Part shown: positions 1 through 13,269 of the stretch, in pieces | How the letters are laid out: each line of letters opens with the position of its first letter | How positions within the stretch are numbered: position 1 is the first letter of the stretch | From: Volvox africanus | Lineage: Eukaryota; Chlorophyta; Chlorophyceae; Chlamydomonadales; Volvocaceae | Length of the DNA stretch: 64,000 nt | Assembly: GCA_030268105.1 (NCBI GenBank) | Contig: BSDZ01000022.1 | Location: 1,021,001 to 1,085,000, forward strand | Reading direction: 5' to 3' | Position numbers and translations under genes: made by a program | The notes under the pieces: generated by a model | What the model was told of the DNA's origin: nothing | The model's input: the letters and a program-made list of their open reading frames with translations, nothing else | Databases searched by the model: none

Positions 1-55
1 AATGAATCATGGTGCACGACGCGGGAGCTGTGCGTCGCCTTGGCTTCAAAAGTAC

Positions 56-1944
56 TCAGCAAGTCCTTTCTGAGTCCCTTTCGGTAAACAAGCCGCAACA
101 GCGGACCATTGAGTAAAAAATACGCAACGGCACCAATACCGCAACGAAGCCCCATTCACGCATATGGCCCATGCAAAGCTCCCACCTAAGGTGTCCTCGC
201 CGTACGAGCTCCACAATCTGCATGTTCTGCATCAAGAACGAGCGCATCAACTCGTCCGTGTACTGCAGCAGCCCCGTCACACCCATCGCCACATGATAAG
301 TGACGTAGTTGATCAACCGCCCCGAAACCCATGACATGTGGGAGTTCCAGTCCCTCGTGGAGCGGGGATTCCGTATAGGGCCTATGGCGTTGTACAACGC
401 CGGTCTGGTCAAATTAAAGCTGTCCGGCGGCGCCAGCGAGTTGCAGACGCCGTCGGATGCCGCTGATGGAAGACATACAGGGGCCTTATGCTTTGGAAAG
501 CTAGCTTCTATTATCTGTAGGTAATGGTGATAGCGGGAAAGCAAAGTGTTTGAAGAGTCGGTGAGGATGATTGATTGGATCCGGAGACTGAGATGGTGAT
601 GCGATGTGATGAAATAAGAACTGCGCCCAACACTAAACGAATAAAAGTTATTAAGCCGTTAAATTTTAACTTCTTTATCTTTCCATCTAACATAACTGTG
701 ATTTAATTTAATATGATGTGATGTGGTGTGATATGATATGATATGGTTATGATATGATGTGATGTGATGCGGTATGTGATGTGATGTGGTCAAACATGTG
801 CTGAGATGAGAAAAACCGTGAATGTGAATGTGGTCAAACATCCAATGTGGCCTCACAAGATCACACTGGCGATGACTCGCCACGGGCCATGGCACCCGGT
901 GCATGGCGAATGTAGACCCGCTCATCACACCTTGAAGCAGTCGCTCGATCCGGGAGGAAGGGCGACATGAAAGGAGTACGGCCGTGGCGATTGGCCCCAC
1001 ACGGTGCTGTACTGGCGGGAAGTTGGCTCAAGAGTAGCCTTCAGCACTAACCCCGGCAGCGCTGTCTCCAAAGACAGATGGGGGTGCCACTGGTAATGTT
1101 CTATGGGTAGGTTTAGGTGACCAAATACGCGCATGTGGAGGTTGCGGGGAGAGTCCACCCAGACTAAGAGCCGGATGGAGTCCTGCAGAGGGACCAGGAC
1201 ATGGAGGTGTTTGCGTGGAGGTTGTGAGTATCGTCCTTGGCATGTGGGGAGGGCGTCAGATCGTACCCCAATTTGTGGCTCAGGACTGGGTGGTGCTGAG
1301 ACTCGCACAGGACAAGCAGGGTGGCGGGCAAGGGGAGGAAATTTAGGGTTTGTCTGCAGACCGAGTACTCATATGCGTCAAGAAACCCCTGCTGTAGCAG
1401 TAGAAGAAACCCTAAGGAATTTGTGTATGCGCTAGGCGACTGAGCGACACGGATGTCAGCATCAGCTGTCAGGGCGGACACGGCCTCCTCAAGGTGGTGG
1501 ACTTATTTGATCATGGAGTGGTGGTAGAGGCATGGTCTGGGCGAATAGGTTCGGGAAGTCACTAAATGAGAGCATTTCCCAAGCAATTCCCGCCTCTGCA
1601 TGAGTACTGCATTAGTACTTCCGGCACATATCCATTTATACCTTCGACTGATGCGGCATGTCGTATGGCCCCTGCGTTGCTCCCACACGTCGTAGCCAGA
1701 TAGTCAGCACCACCGTAACATTATGATGGCCATCCCTTGTCCGCGGAACGATTGCATATACCGGCCGGACGACACGTACTCCCAGGCTAGTTGGATCATA
1801 GATGTTCTGAGGATAAGGTGATGCAGGATTGAAAACTAAAGAGCCCTTGAGACCGGATACTAGCTTGGCGACTAATTGGAAGAAGGCGAGCGCGAGGTAG
1901 TAATTCATCAAGCCGCCTGAACGTGAAGAACGACATAGATGCAT
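56..1944 (-). CDS. Partial gene, possible glycosyltransferase family 92 protein
   Basis: The gene runs right to left and leaves the window at the left edge. Three coherent stretches are visible: about 1944-1680 (hydrophobic start MNYYLALAFFQLVAKLVSGL, then VRPVYAIVPRTRDG), about 1060-945 (PRPYSFHVALPPGSSDCFK, ending at a GTGTGA donor), and about 525-180 (after a CTACAG acceptor). The last contains MSWVSGRLINYVTYHVAMGV followed by TDELMRSFLMQN and VELVRRGHLRW. That order (short hydrophobic residues, a 'YH..GV' core, a helix, then 'V..G.v..W') is how GT92 (DUF23) domains start. The first stretch could be a signal anchor, which would fit a Golgi or secreted enzyme. I see no catalytic DxD in the part present. 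Family assignment is inference from pattern memory; exon edges are approximate. Confidence 0.4.
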
Positions 1945-3568
1945 AGTGTTAAATCTCGACGTAAGTCCATCCTCCTGCTGGTATTATGCCACAAGTACGA
2001 GTACGAATACGAGTACGTACTGTGACCTTGGCATCAGCACGCAGACGTGCAAAATAGGCATAAATTTATGTAGCGATAGTCAGAAAGTGAAGATGCTCAC
2101 TGACTCGTTGCTGGTTCTGCACATGTAACGGTTTTAGAGACGGACACGAGGGATTAGGCGCTTGGCTTTTACTGGGTGCTTTTAATTAGGTGCTTTTAAT
2201 GGGGCCATCAATAATAAGTTCTAAAATGCACATGTTCGCTCATCCTACGTCAAAGCCAGGTTAAGAACTCACGAGCGGCTTGACCGCAGGACATGATAAG
2301 GACAAAGCAGCTCCAATTTCTCCGATCATCCGCAGCCGGTCTTCGAGATCGGATGCCAGATTCTGTACTTTATTTCCAAGCTGGCCGTGGTTGCCCCGAC
2401 AGCGTGTGTGACATTTGCCTTACACCGTTTCGGGCTTTCTCTCGTTTTCGGCTGTCGTCCCCTGCCCTGTGCGTCCCTGAGGATACAGGCAATTGTATTC
2501 GCTTCCACCTCATTCCCGCACCATCCGACATTGCGCCCATCGTACATCGGACAATCTTGATACTACATCCTGCAATGGCCGTGACAAACTCATTCCTGCG
2601 TGTGCTGCATCCCCCCTTCCCGTGACCTTGCTGCCCCTTTCTTTCTACCGCATCTCCTGCCTCTCTGCATGCACTCTGCCCTAATCACTTCCAGTACTAT
2701 TCTTCCTTGAATATGCATCTCCTGCTTTGTCGTGCCTGCTGTTACTTCTGCTGTTGCTACAGCCCAATGTACTCTTGAACCGCCGCACCCAGCCTCCTGG
2801 CCCCTTCCTCGAGTTCCTGTTTATCCCGCGCGTGAACGGGCGGTTTTGGGCGTAGTGTGGGAGCGATTAATAAAATGAATGCAATCAAGCTAAGAAACCA
2901 AACAGGGAAATACCTTGGGGGAAGGGTTTAGAGATGGGCGCATGGAAAGGGAAACAGGAAGAAGAAAGGGATACGAGGGGAAGGGGAAGAAGGGGGAAGT
3001 CGAATAACACGAATACTGAATGCTGATACTGAAGGAACGAGGATCAACCATGGAGGTCGGATAATGGCTGGCGTCGTCCTTAAGGTCGCAAATGTGGAAA
3101 TGTGGAAACAGCTGAGACGTGAACTGAGTAGCCGCCAAGGCCGTGAGTAAGCGCAGAAAGAAAAACAAAACCGGAGGAAACGTGCGATAGGAAGAGGGGG
3201 AAAGAAAGGGGGCAGCCGAATAAAACGAACGGCTGGTGCTGATACTGAAGGAACGAGGATCAACCGTGAGGGTCGGTTATTAAAGGGGTGGGACGCAGAT
3301 AGGTATCTGGTCCACACATTGATGTACGCGGTGCTCAATGGGGACGAGGAGCTTCACTTCGCACTGAAACACACTCGTAAGGGTGTAACGCACCCCCACG
3401 GCTCCGGCCCTGCACGCATGTGGACCGGAGAGTACCACCGACAGCCATGACGCCAATCCAGCCCTTTTGGTGTTTGGACTTTCAGGACAAGGCCATCGGG
3501 ATCATGTACTTCCTGCTCTGCCCTCTGCGTCTTCCACCTCAGGCCGAACCTAATTCCAAACAGCCCAC
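1945..3568. other. Gene-free stretch before the aminotransferase 3' end
   Basis: No convincing exon is seen. The plus-strand open frame at 2293-2625 has no recognisable domain or splice context. The last exon or exons of the minus-strand aminotransferase should lie between about 3280 and 3568, but I could not place the stop codon with confidence. The purine-rich part (2930-3290) contains a direct repeat listed separately. Confidence 0.5.
2940..3290. repeat. Diverged direct repeat, about 216-bp period
   Basis: A G/A-rich block followed by CGAATAA, then TGCTGATACTGAAGGAACGA and GGATCAACC, occurs at about 2983-3050 and again at about 3196-3265. The copies differ by substitutions and small indels. 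It looks like an old local duplication. Confidence 0.7.
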
Positions 3569-6500
3569 CTCCTCATTGTAGAAGGAGAAGGCCAGTCGCA
3601 GACAGTTGGCAGGACCTCCTCCGCACACCGGCCCAGGGGTAAACCGAACCCCGTGTTTCTGTTCCGCCAGCGAAAGTAGCTGCCGGGAGTCAATCTGCAC
3701 GCCAGGGGCAGACATCTCTAAAGAGTCGAAGATCGTTTTTCGATCAGGAAGCGTAATTATGATTTAATCATCCTCCCTAGGAGGGAGGATTACCAGCACC
3801 GCGAATGGAAAGAAACCCCTAAGAGACCCAGGCCCGTACTTAATGGACTGCAGGACGGGGGTTTGCAGCCATGTGATAAGGAATAAACCAGAGACCCATT
3901 TAGGTACTCCATAAACTCTCCCCTCCATAACCTCTTCCCTCCATACCCCCCCCCCCGCCCCCCCCACACACACATCTATCACCACTCCATCGCGTCTTCC
4001 CTACAGTCTTAAACTTCCACAATCCCCAGTGCTATGCCACGACAATTTTCCAGCAACCTAGCCCTACAGAACTTCCTGATTATGAAAACGAGGATGCCGC
4101 TGAGTGTACCTTTACCTTTCGCTGAGTGGGGCCATCACGCCAGGCCCCATCCCCTCCTGCCCGGTCCGTTCGATCTTTCACTTACCCCGTCCCGCAGCTC
4201 CAGCCATACAAAGTATCCACCGCGCGGCTCCACCAGTGAGCTGGGGGACCAGGATCCGGGTGGAAGATGTCGCCTCAGCCCCAAAACCAGAGCCGTACAA
4301 CGCGCTGCCAGCTGCGGCCGTACCGTGTCGTCTAGATGCGAAGCCTGGCGGTACACAATACGCACAAAAACACCCAAAATAAAAAACATTGTGAAACCGC
4401 ACAATGGTTCACGGAGCGGAATATCGTATTCATATAGTGAACTATCGATGCTTAATCTGCTACATGAATCTGATACAAGATGCAGTACAATCGGTTAGTG
4501 GTTCATGGTGAAGTACGATGGGCATCAATACATGTCCATGGTGTGTTCCATCTGGTATCGACATGCAATGAAAGCAGGAGACAGAGAACTCATAACGACT
4601 GGAATTTAGTACGGCAGCCGAAATGAAGACACACAGTCGTACAAGTGCAGGCTAATGCAGGCTGTATGCGCCCGCCCCAACCACCTCTCCTCCCCCCCCC
4701 CCAATCACGCACCTGCAGCCCCAGCTCCAGAGCACTATGCGCCAGACCTGATCCACGGGGATGGAAGATGGGGAGTGTTAGAGAGCGGAGGGGAAAGACA
4801 GCGGGCAAATACACAGCGGGCCAAGCATTCACAGTGACCCTCGGGTCGCGGTCGAAGCTGGACTGCCTTTCTTCTGTTGGGGGGCGGGGGAAGAGTATTG
4901 CAGCGTATCTCCACACACAATTTCCAGACTGCGTAAGTGGAAAATGCAAAGCCTCCAAAGTTGCAAAGCCTTATCCACAACTTTATCTACGCAGGGTTAC
5001 GTGTCCCTGTGCCCTGTTCGGCCTCATCCAGCCCCCTCATCCAGCCCCCTCATCCACCCCCTCATCCATCCCCTCAACCACCCCCTCATCCAGCCCCCTC
5101 AACCATCCACATGCTTTATGAACCTCTCGGTATGATTCCTGATTCGACCATATCACAGCTACTTCACCAAATCACGAGCCTATACCCTTCCCCACTCCTG
5201 CCCGGCCCCGCTGGGCTATTTGACAGTCCTCAACACCCGAGCCCATAAACCCTAGAACTCCATTCCCCCGTTAACGTGCCCGCTTGCCTGCCCGCCCAAC
5301 CACCTTCCCACTTACCTGCTCACCCCTCCCTTCACCCACCCGCTCGCTCGCTCGCTCGTGCCCTGGCAACCCCCACCCCTCCCACAAATCCTGTTATGCA
5401 GAGCTCAAGCCCACTCATTACAACCCAAGCCCACTATCCCCCACGCACCCGTGGCCAGCTGTGCGATGCAACCCCCGCTGCTGACCACTCCATCTGTCTT
5501 GAATCTCTCCATGATTTCAGGATTGCTGCCCTCCAGCCACCTGTCGTACTTGGTTGTGGTGGAGGGTGTGGTGGAGGACCCCGTGTGTGCAGGGTGAGAT
5601 ACCGCCACCTAAATCACTGAGAGAGGACCAGACCTGGCAGGCAGAATTTCCCAACCCCTGACTCTCACTCCCACCCATCCGACTTATGCTCCACATATCT
5701 TATACTAATTAAAGTTTTAACAACTTTTTTTGTTTAATTAAGCAAAGAATATTGTAGAAAGATTCAAAATTTACCATTATGCTATCCGCTTCTCGCAGAG
5801 TACGGTGCTAGATGCCTCCCAGCTGCGCCCGCACGCCCACACGCCCTGAGGTGCTTACCCAAGCCTCAGAGCCGGCGCAAGCATCTTAGAGAAGGACCCC
5901 AAGGACACCACCCGGCTGAACCGCGGGTCACAGTCCTCGTAACAACGCAAAGGACCGGGAACCGTCTCCAGTCCCGCGGCCGACCGGGAGGCAGCGGCGG
6001 CGGTGTAGAGCCAATTGCCAGCACCGCCGTCGACTGCATTCCCACTGGACGAAGGAGGAGCGGGATCTGGCATGGATCCAGATTCGGATCCGGATTTAGA
6101 TCTGGATCTGGAGGTACTGTCATCAATCTTTTCGGCACTGTTTTGGTCTTCGCCACCCGTGCTTCGGTCGCCACTGCCGTGGTGTGGAAAGGTCAGCAGC
6201 TGCAGGCCGGGAGCAAATGTGTGGGTGGATAAGTGAGTGGCTGGGCGGCTTCGAGCGGGGCGAGGAAGGAAGGGGGAGAAGGAAAGGGAGGGGAGGGAGA
6301 CGAACATCGAAACGCTGGTAATGATCGAAAGGGAGGGAAGAAGAAAAGGGAGGGGAGAAGGAGATAATAATAAAGGATATAATAATGCTGAGTTCCAGAT
6401 AGGACGGTGGGTGCTTTTGGGAATCGCATCGCAGATGCCTCGATCCCTAGATGGCCGTCCGCGCGAACGCCATACCTGCGTACATGTCCTGCCGCCTCCC

Positions 6501-8749
6501 CCGTTTCAACCTCCCGTGCCCCGATGGCCTGGTGCCCTGATGGTTCAGTAGTTCAGTAGATCAGTAGATCAGTAGTTCAGTAGATCACGAGCCGTGCTGC
6601 CTACCCCTCACCCCTACCCCTCACCCCTATCCCTCACTCCTCACCCTCGTCCCCGGCCTTCAGCCCCACCTGATACACCTCGTCCGCTAAAACGTAGAAG
6701 TCGTACTCTGATGCGAGCCTCATCAGGTGGCGGCGACGATCAGGAGGGAGGGTGGTGCCCCTGGGGTTGTTGTGCACTGGGATAGTGTACACCAGACGGG
6801 GGCTGGCGGGCGGGCAGGAAAGGGGTGGGCGGGTGGATGGGCGGGTGGATGGGTGGGAAAAAAGCGAACAAACGAATCAGGAAGCTGGAGACCAAGACTG
6901 CGGGTTGGGGGTATGGGGGTGCAGATGGCAAAGATCACTTGAGCGTGGTAGGAGAGGGTGCGGGTGTTTCAATAACTTCATTCATCGGATGTCACACCCC
7001 TTCTGCCTCTCCCTCCCTCTGCATGTTAGGCTAGCCACAATAGTAGTAGCTGCCACAGTGAGGCGAACTTTGGCATAACCCCTTGCAACTAAAAAATGGA
7101 TAAAATGAATATTTGTTTTCCTTGTCAACCACCTTTCCAACCACCCAACCATGTTATGATGCACGCACCGGTGTGACGGGTGCTCCCGAAGCCAGCGCTC
7201 AAGTTCATCAACTACCATGCCGTACTCGTCCGTTCGTACGGGCATAACGGTCAAATGGTTATCATGAAAGATGGGTGTGACCAGGAAGTACGTGGGTTGC
7301 TCCACCACTACGATATCGCCAGGGTGAGACAGACGACTCACCGCCAAGCCCAATCCGTGAGACACCCCTTTACGACATAAGAAGCACAAAAGGTAAAGGG
7401 AACATTTGGACAAAAAAGATAACGGGCTGCTGGTACGGGCGCGTGAGATGGGGTTATATGAAAACCTGAAAACCTCAGTCCCCTCTAAGAAAAAGGGTGG
7501 ATCACCGAGCTGCACCTGGAAATGTGACTTTGTGAGGGGTTGAATTACCCATATGGTGATAAAAACGTCAAAAATTAGCAGCATTTCCTAAATGAAGGGG
7601 GCGCGGGGGCCAGAAGTGGCCTGGGATGACTCACGGGGGGGGGGAGAGGGGGAGGGGCTACCTCGCAGCACTGAAGTGCAGCACAAGGCAAGAAACAGGA
7701 ACATCAAATGTCCATCTTTTAACTTTGTACCATCCAATTACATTACACAGCACATACCTGCCGTGACCATCAGGTGCTCGGGTTGTACGGCGATTCCGTA
7801 CCGTTCGGACAGGAAGGTAGAAAGGCTTTGCCGAAAGGACAGGTAGCCTTGCCGGGGACCGTACCTGTTAATGACCAACATCCACTTCAACTACGATTAG
7901 GGAGCCCCAGCAACCCTGCTTTCATGGAGATCTCCCTGATTTCGTGACATGGCTGTGCGCTGACCTGCTGCTTATTAAAATGTTTCATTTTTGCAACATT
8001 TGCAGCGCATAAAAGGGACTGATCTGGTTCGGTTCGTTATCATTTCAGTTGAGTTTTGGGTGACGACCCGTGATACCTCCCAAGATGGTTTGATTGCCTT
8101 TTTGCGGGGGACCGTGGGCGAAAGCTGTCGTCCGAAACTACACACTATGTGCGTATCCTTCATGGATTGCAGTGCATGTGAGGTGTGTTATCCAAAGCAG
8201 GTTTCAGCAAGAGAAATCCCACCATTCAGGTAATGAAAACTTAGCAAGGCTGCAGTACCGTACTTCGTTATTCTCGTTCGAACGTTGAGAACCATACAGT
8301 GATCAGTGAAATCGGCAGTTTCTTCAAGACTGCTCCTTAGTGCCAATGCGCTTTAATGTAGTACGCTGACCTAAAAAACTTAATCTTTTGAAATCTCCGA
8401 CTGTGGGTACTCGCGATTTTCTCGTGATTAACAGTCAATACGAACACTTGGCAGTCGACACCCAAGACTCAAGGCCGTGACCTTTTGTATTAGACGTTAC
8501 GCTTACTGAAGTAGAAGTTGAGCGTCAGGCGAACCAAGTCGATGCGCGGACGCGGTAATCAAAGCTTGCAAAGGTAGCAACGCAGGGCTTGGCTGCGACG
8601 GTGTACAAAAGGTCTCTTATCACACAGAAGAATTTCCAATTCGAGAAGATATTTACCTGTCCAACGCTGAAGTCAATGCAGTCGTCGCTGACCTGCCGCG
8701 CGACATAATCGCCCTTCTGTGAAGTAGTTAAGGGCGAATGGTTTGACAT
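3569..8749 (-). CDS. PLP-dependent class I/II aminotransferase
   Basis: Fold-type I pyridoxal-phosphate aminotransferase, which moves an amino group between an amino acid and a 2-oxo acid; the substrate cannot be read from sequence. Exons, 5' to 3' on the minus strand: 8749-8653 (starts MSNHSPL, ends DCIDFSVGQ), one or two unplaced exons, 7864-7758 (YGPRQGYLSFRQ..., VTAG), 7367-7169 (GVSHGLGLAVSRLSHPGD, VVEQPTYF), 6802-6670 (VYTIPVHNNPRGTT, YVLADEVYQ), 6199-5859 (LLTFP ... VVSLGSFSKMLAPALRLG), 5540-5458 (WLEGSNPEIMERFKTDG), 4747-4713 (35-nt microexon, LAHSALELGLQ), 4344-4186 (HLPPG, GGYFVWLEL) and 3694-3569 (HGVRFTPG, NCLRLAF). All placed junctions keep reading phase. The PLP lysine is in SFSK, the ring-nitrogen Asp and Tyr in DEVYQ, and the carboxylate-binding Arg in LRLAF. 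The 6199-5859 exon carries a Ser/Asp-rich insert of about 60 residues just before the lysine motif. The fold resembles 2-aminoadipate or kynurenine aminotransferase-like enzymes. The N-terminal second exon and the C-terminal end are not placed. Confidence 0.9.
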
Positions 8750-10879
8750 CTTGTCCTGTGAATGTGCTTGCGCAACGATTGGTGACCACATGCGTTTAGG
8801 TGGACGCGGCACCAGGGCTTGCAGGCGACGGTATAGAAGCTGCATCGCCTTTTACAAAACTTTTAGTAATGCAGTGGTGCATTTTCTTCAGGTATACCAA
8901 TTTCTCATTTTTGGCCGTTTATAGGATGCTCGGCCTTATGCTCCCTAGACTATTTGCCGTTCAGGCAGGGTTTGCTGCAAGGCATACCCTGTGTGGGTGG
9001 TCACAGCGACACACTCTGCAGCATATAATACTTCAAGTAATAGATATTCCTGCCAACAGGCCGACCCACGGGTCTCCCGTGCCCTGCCTTGCTATGTATC
9101 GTAGATTCGTAGTGCATTCCCGTAACCATCGCTTAATCATCCACATGATCATGCATCTTGCCGCACGGCGTAGCTCACGCAGCAAAAATAACTCGCAAAT
9201 GAAGCCACAATTGTTCTTGAAAGTAAGCGCATCCAAGTACGCCACTCGTTGGCACTATTTATGTAACGAACCCAAAACGGATACGAAGGCCCAAACCAAC
9301 CAGGACATGTCCGTTGCAGTTAGATTCCGTTGGCTTCCCTTGGCCTTAATTGCCACGAGAAATCCCAGTACTGGAATAGGGCATTACTTGGATGGCACGG
9401 GCCTTGCAGCAATAATCCACATGCCTAAACTGATCTCTGATGAGCACGGAAACGCATAGAAGCATCCAAAGTCAATTGGGGGCCCAGCAATACCGTTCCG
9501 GCCGATGGCCTCCAATACTTGGAAGCTAGCATAAAACCCCTAAGCAGCAACTCGTGTTTCTGTGCTCTAATCGTGCAGCACCCGGGAATGGCGGGTTTTC
9601 ATTCAGTGGTTTGCTTCAGAGGTTGGTGTCCCTCCTCATGAGCCCTTTTGGCTATGTGAGGGATGGAGCTGTTCGGGGGCAAGGACTATGTAGGTACCTG
9701 ACATCCCTACCCGTTCCTATCGAGTACCCTGGAAAGGCAGGGGAATGGACTTTGGTTATCTTCCCAGCTTCTTATCATGCCGGATTACTGCACCGACGTC
9801 ACACTATCACCTTTCATGTCTAGTTACATTCTCTGGTGACATTGACCTCTGCATTAGGTGCAGCCCTTCATGCGCGCGCTTAACATACAGCCCGGGCCCC
9901 TTGCTTGACAGCTTTTCATGTCCAGGTGTCAAAGGTTTCTCGCCGGCTTAACGATGCTATTTAAGCGACTTCTCTGTGCAGCGCGTCCTTAGGTACGCGC
10001 TGCACAGGACGTGAGGACTGGCGAAGCAAGTTGTTATGGTACATCTTACATCTGGATGGCAAATAGATCTTAATTGACAATCTCTGCTGAATCATACTGT
10101 TGGATTTCATCTTCGCGTACCGCATTATGCGCATACATGCTCAAGGGCGAAGATATCTATCCTCATCTGACAGGTATTGATGTCTCCACAGCTGCCCTAC
10201 GATAGTCATGAGACGCCCATGACGATTGGTCACGCTTCATAACAACCGCCGCAGGATAAGGGCTAGTTATTATATCAATCAGTACTACAGCAGAGACGCA
10301 TGGTGACATTAGAAGCTACGCAAGCTGGACCATGGGACGCAGAGTTGGCAGTCACGGCGCCTGTCATGGAACGTCAGGTTCATGGACGTCCTAACCAGTC
10401 CCGTTCCGGTTGCGTAAACGGGCATCCCGTTGTACAGCTAGCCGGAGTAATGATGATGTGATAAAGATCCTGATTTTTGTTTTCGGCATACAGGCCATCC
10501 AAGAAGCCAAGCTACGCAGTATTTACTAGTATTTGCCTTGTTTGTCTCATCATCAAAATACTGCTAAGCTGGATAAAAACAAAGAAGACAATTGTATAAA
10601 GTAGCTATTCATAAACGAGTTCGCAGAAGGGAAACGCTTTCAGGAACCTACCCTCGTCCCAGCGCTACCAAGATTCCTCTCTGTTGCCTTGCACATGCAC
10701 ATGCATGTTAACAGAGTATTATAAAATATTTCTAGTCATACGATATAGATGTTGTGAGATGCAGAAAACGTGCGTTTCCATTTGTCGGGGCCCTGCCCGG
10801 GTGGCGAGTACGACGCGTCAGCTGTCGGCGTTCAAAGTGCCCCGCAGGCACCACTCGTGGGCATTGGTATCATCAGCCC
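8750..10879. other. Intergenic region without a recognised gene
   Basis: This is the divergent spacer between the minus-strand aminotransferase and the plus-strand ankyrin gene. A 219-codon open frame on plus (8800-9459) has no domain, repeat, signal peptide or splice support, and I do not accept it as a gene. A short inverted repeat (GTGCAGCGCGTCCTTAGG / GTACGCGCTGCAC) is visible at about 9977-10005. Promoters of both flanking genes presumably lie here, but no clear TATA box is visible. Confidence 0.45.
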
Positions 10880-13269
10880 ATGATTAAGGTTTATGCAAAT
10901 ATGGTTACGCAGGTGCTTTGTTCAACCTCTATGGAATCTTTCGACGAAATTGGATCGCGTGTGTGGTCATTGCTGCTGGAATACATCCGAAGGAATGAGT
11001 TCGGAAGCATCTTGCCTCGCAATTTCGTCGCATGTAATATTCGTGTCGTGAATAAACTCGCAACAACCGTATTACGGGGTCCCGAATTTTTCACGGTGCA
11101 TATTTCGGAGCCATGCCCCACCGATTACTTTCAACGGCACTGGGGTATACCAGAAGCTGCAATGCGGATCTACATCCTCGACACAGTGAGGTGGCTCTAC
11201 ATTCCTGAAGCCCTGCAGAACCTGAACATGCAAGAGCGGCTGCGGTTCGTCTGCCTGACAGCAGCGAGCGGCGTCGTCGCTAACCTGCAAGTGGCATTTG
11301 AGGTCGCTGGTTTAACACCTAACGAAGCTATGCTCGAAGCAGCGGCCGCCGCAGGAAAGCTTGAGTCCTGCAAATGGCTCCGAGCGCATGGCTGTCCCTG
11401 GGGTAAGGCCCTTACGGCCGCCGGTCTTTCTGGCCATCGAGACGTCTACGAGTACATGCTCCTCCTGGGCTGCCCCTGCGATGATGGCGCGCTTTATGCA
11501 CCAGTCCGCGGTGGCCACACGGACCTTATGGACTGGCTTGGCCTGCTCAAGCCCACTTCGGCAACGGGAACCGTTAAATTGGATAAGCTCATGACAGCGG
11601 CAGCGGAAGGGTGCGAGCTCGCCACCTTTATAGAGCTTTACAGGGACTGGCTGGGGGGCTTTATGGGACGGCTGCGCGCCACTCAATTTCTTGGGCATTC
11701 CACGAAAGCTCGTATACTCGCCGCCGCTGCCGGCAGCCCCACTCCTGACTGGCGGGCCAAGGTGGAGTGGCTGGAAGCGCTGGGCTTGCCCAAGAGCCCT
11801 AAAGCAATTGCGGCAGCCGTTCTTCAGCCAGACGGTCTCGAGAGGTTACTGTGGCTGAGGGAGCGGGGATACGCGCTGGAGATCGACCAGTGCGCCTTTC
11901 AGGCAGCTGGACGTGACGGCAACATCGCATTGGTGCGGTACTTGCTGTCGGAGCTTGCGCTGTACCAGTTCACGGGGGCTGCTGCGGAGGCAGCCGCCCG
12001 GGCCGGCCACCTGGATTTCCTCAAGGAAATGCATAAAGTTAGTCCCCTGGATGGGGCAGTCGTGCGGAACGTGGTGTTGCAGGCCGCGCGCAGCAGACAC
12101 CTTGACGTGGTGACCTGGGCCGTGAGGTGCCCAGGCCAGGGAGTCTACGACGTCCAAAACGACGTGGGGCTGCTGCCGGCCGCCGCGGAGTCTGGCAGTG
12201 TGGAGCTGCTGGAGTGGGTGTGGGAGCGGAACTCGATTCGATCCGGTGATATCACAGTGGCGGCTGCCCGGGGAGGTTGCAAGGCGGCGCTGGAGTGGAG
12301 CGCGCAGCGTCGTTTGCTGGACATCGCGGTGCGCGGTTACTTGCTTGAATAGAGCCATGCATGTATCTATCGTGTTGGTCTGCGTGGAAGTTGGATACAA
12401 ATCCCCACCCTAGATGTGAGATAGTACCGGCGGGCCACCGTGCGCGGATCGCAGTGCGTCGGTAGGTAAGACCCTGGGTGTGCCGTACAGCCACACCATT
12501 CGCCCTTGGCATCATAATACTACCTTTACAACCCACTCAACTCACAACTCACAAATCGCAAATCATTAGCCGAAGATCTATCAGTAGCTAACAAAGAGGA
12601 GTTCTCCACCGGCCCCAGCCCCGGCCGTGAATCACGTCCAGATCCGTCACCTCACGAGCCCGTCGTGCGGCCTCATCTTGCGTTTGCTTTTTTCGTTATT
12701 ACGTACACGCACACATACACATACACATACACATATACACACCTATCCGCCACATCCTGCATTACGCGTGCATGTCAGTGGCGTCTGCATCCCTCTGCAC
12801 ACAGGACCAGACCGCCCTGTACTTCAGCGCTGCCTTCAACGGCGACCTATGCACTCTAAGATGGCTCCAGGGACACCTGCGCGGCGAGATGCCCGGAGAT
12901 ATTGTGTCCCACTGCGCTCAGGGCGGCTGTCCCATCGCATCTATCGATTGGCTGGTGGATAACGCAGGCTGCCGCATTGACGCCTGGGACGCTGCCGGGC
13001 TTACCCCCGAGCAGCCCGGAGTCTGGAACGTGCTCTGCCGCGCGGCAAGTGTGGCCAGCAGCGGTAGTAGCTCTGTCGACAGCAGTGTCATGCGGGCACA
13101 GTGGGAGCATGAATTGCAGCTTTTGCTTCAGGAGCTGCAGCACCTGCCGGGGGAGCTGCACCACTCACCGGAATTGGAAGCAGAGCTGCAGTGGCGGCTG
13201 CGGCAGCTGCCGACCCAGGTACAACAACTACTGCGACAGCAGCTGGAGCAGATATCCATCCCTTCGTAA
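10880..13269 (+). CDS. Ankyrin-repeat protein A
   Basis: Two exons: about 10880-12328 and 12805-13269, joined in phase 0 (donor GCG/GTGCGC, acceptor CACACAG/GAC). The start is uncertain: the frame is open back to 10754, and ATG codons at 10754, 10880 (MIKVYANMV) and further in are possible. The N-terminal part (about residues 20-90) has the pattern WSLLLEYIRR ... ACNIRVVNKLATTVL ... SEPCPTD, which resembles an F-box-like start seen in volvocine ankyrin proteins. Then come about 10 degenerate ankyrin-like units, for example AAAGKLESCKWLRAHGCPWG, AGLSGHRDVYEYMLLLGCP, AARAGHLDFLKEM and AAARGGCKAALEW. The second exon adds one more unit (LYFSAAFNGDLCTLRWL) and a Gln/Leu-rich tail (residues LLLQELQHLPGEL onward). 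Likely a protein-interaction scaffold; the partner is unknown. Ankyrin protein B downstream is its paralogue. Confidence 0.85.

Noticed and set aside
8800..9459. 219-codon plus-strand frame
   Set aside because: No recognised domain, unusual composition, no splice context, in the spacer between two divergent genes.
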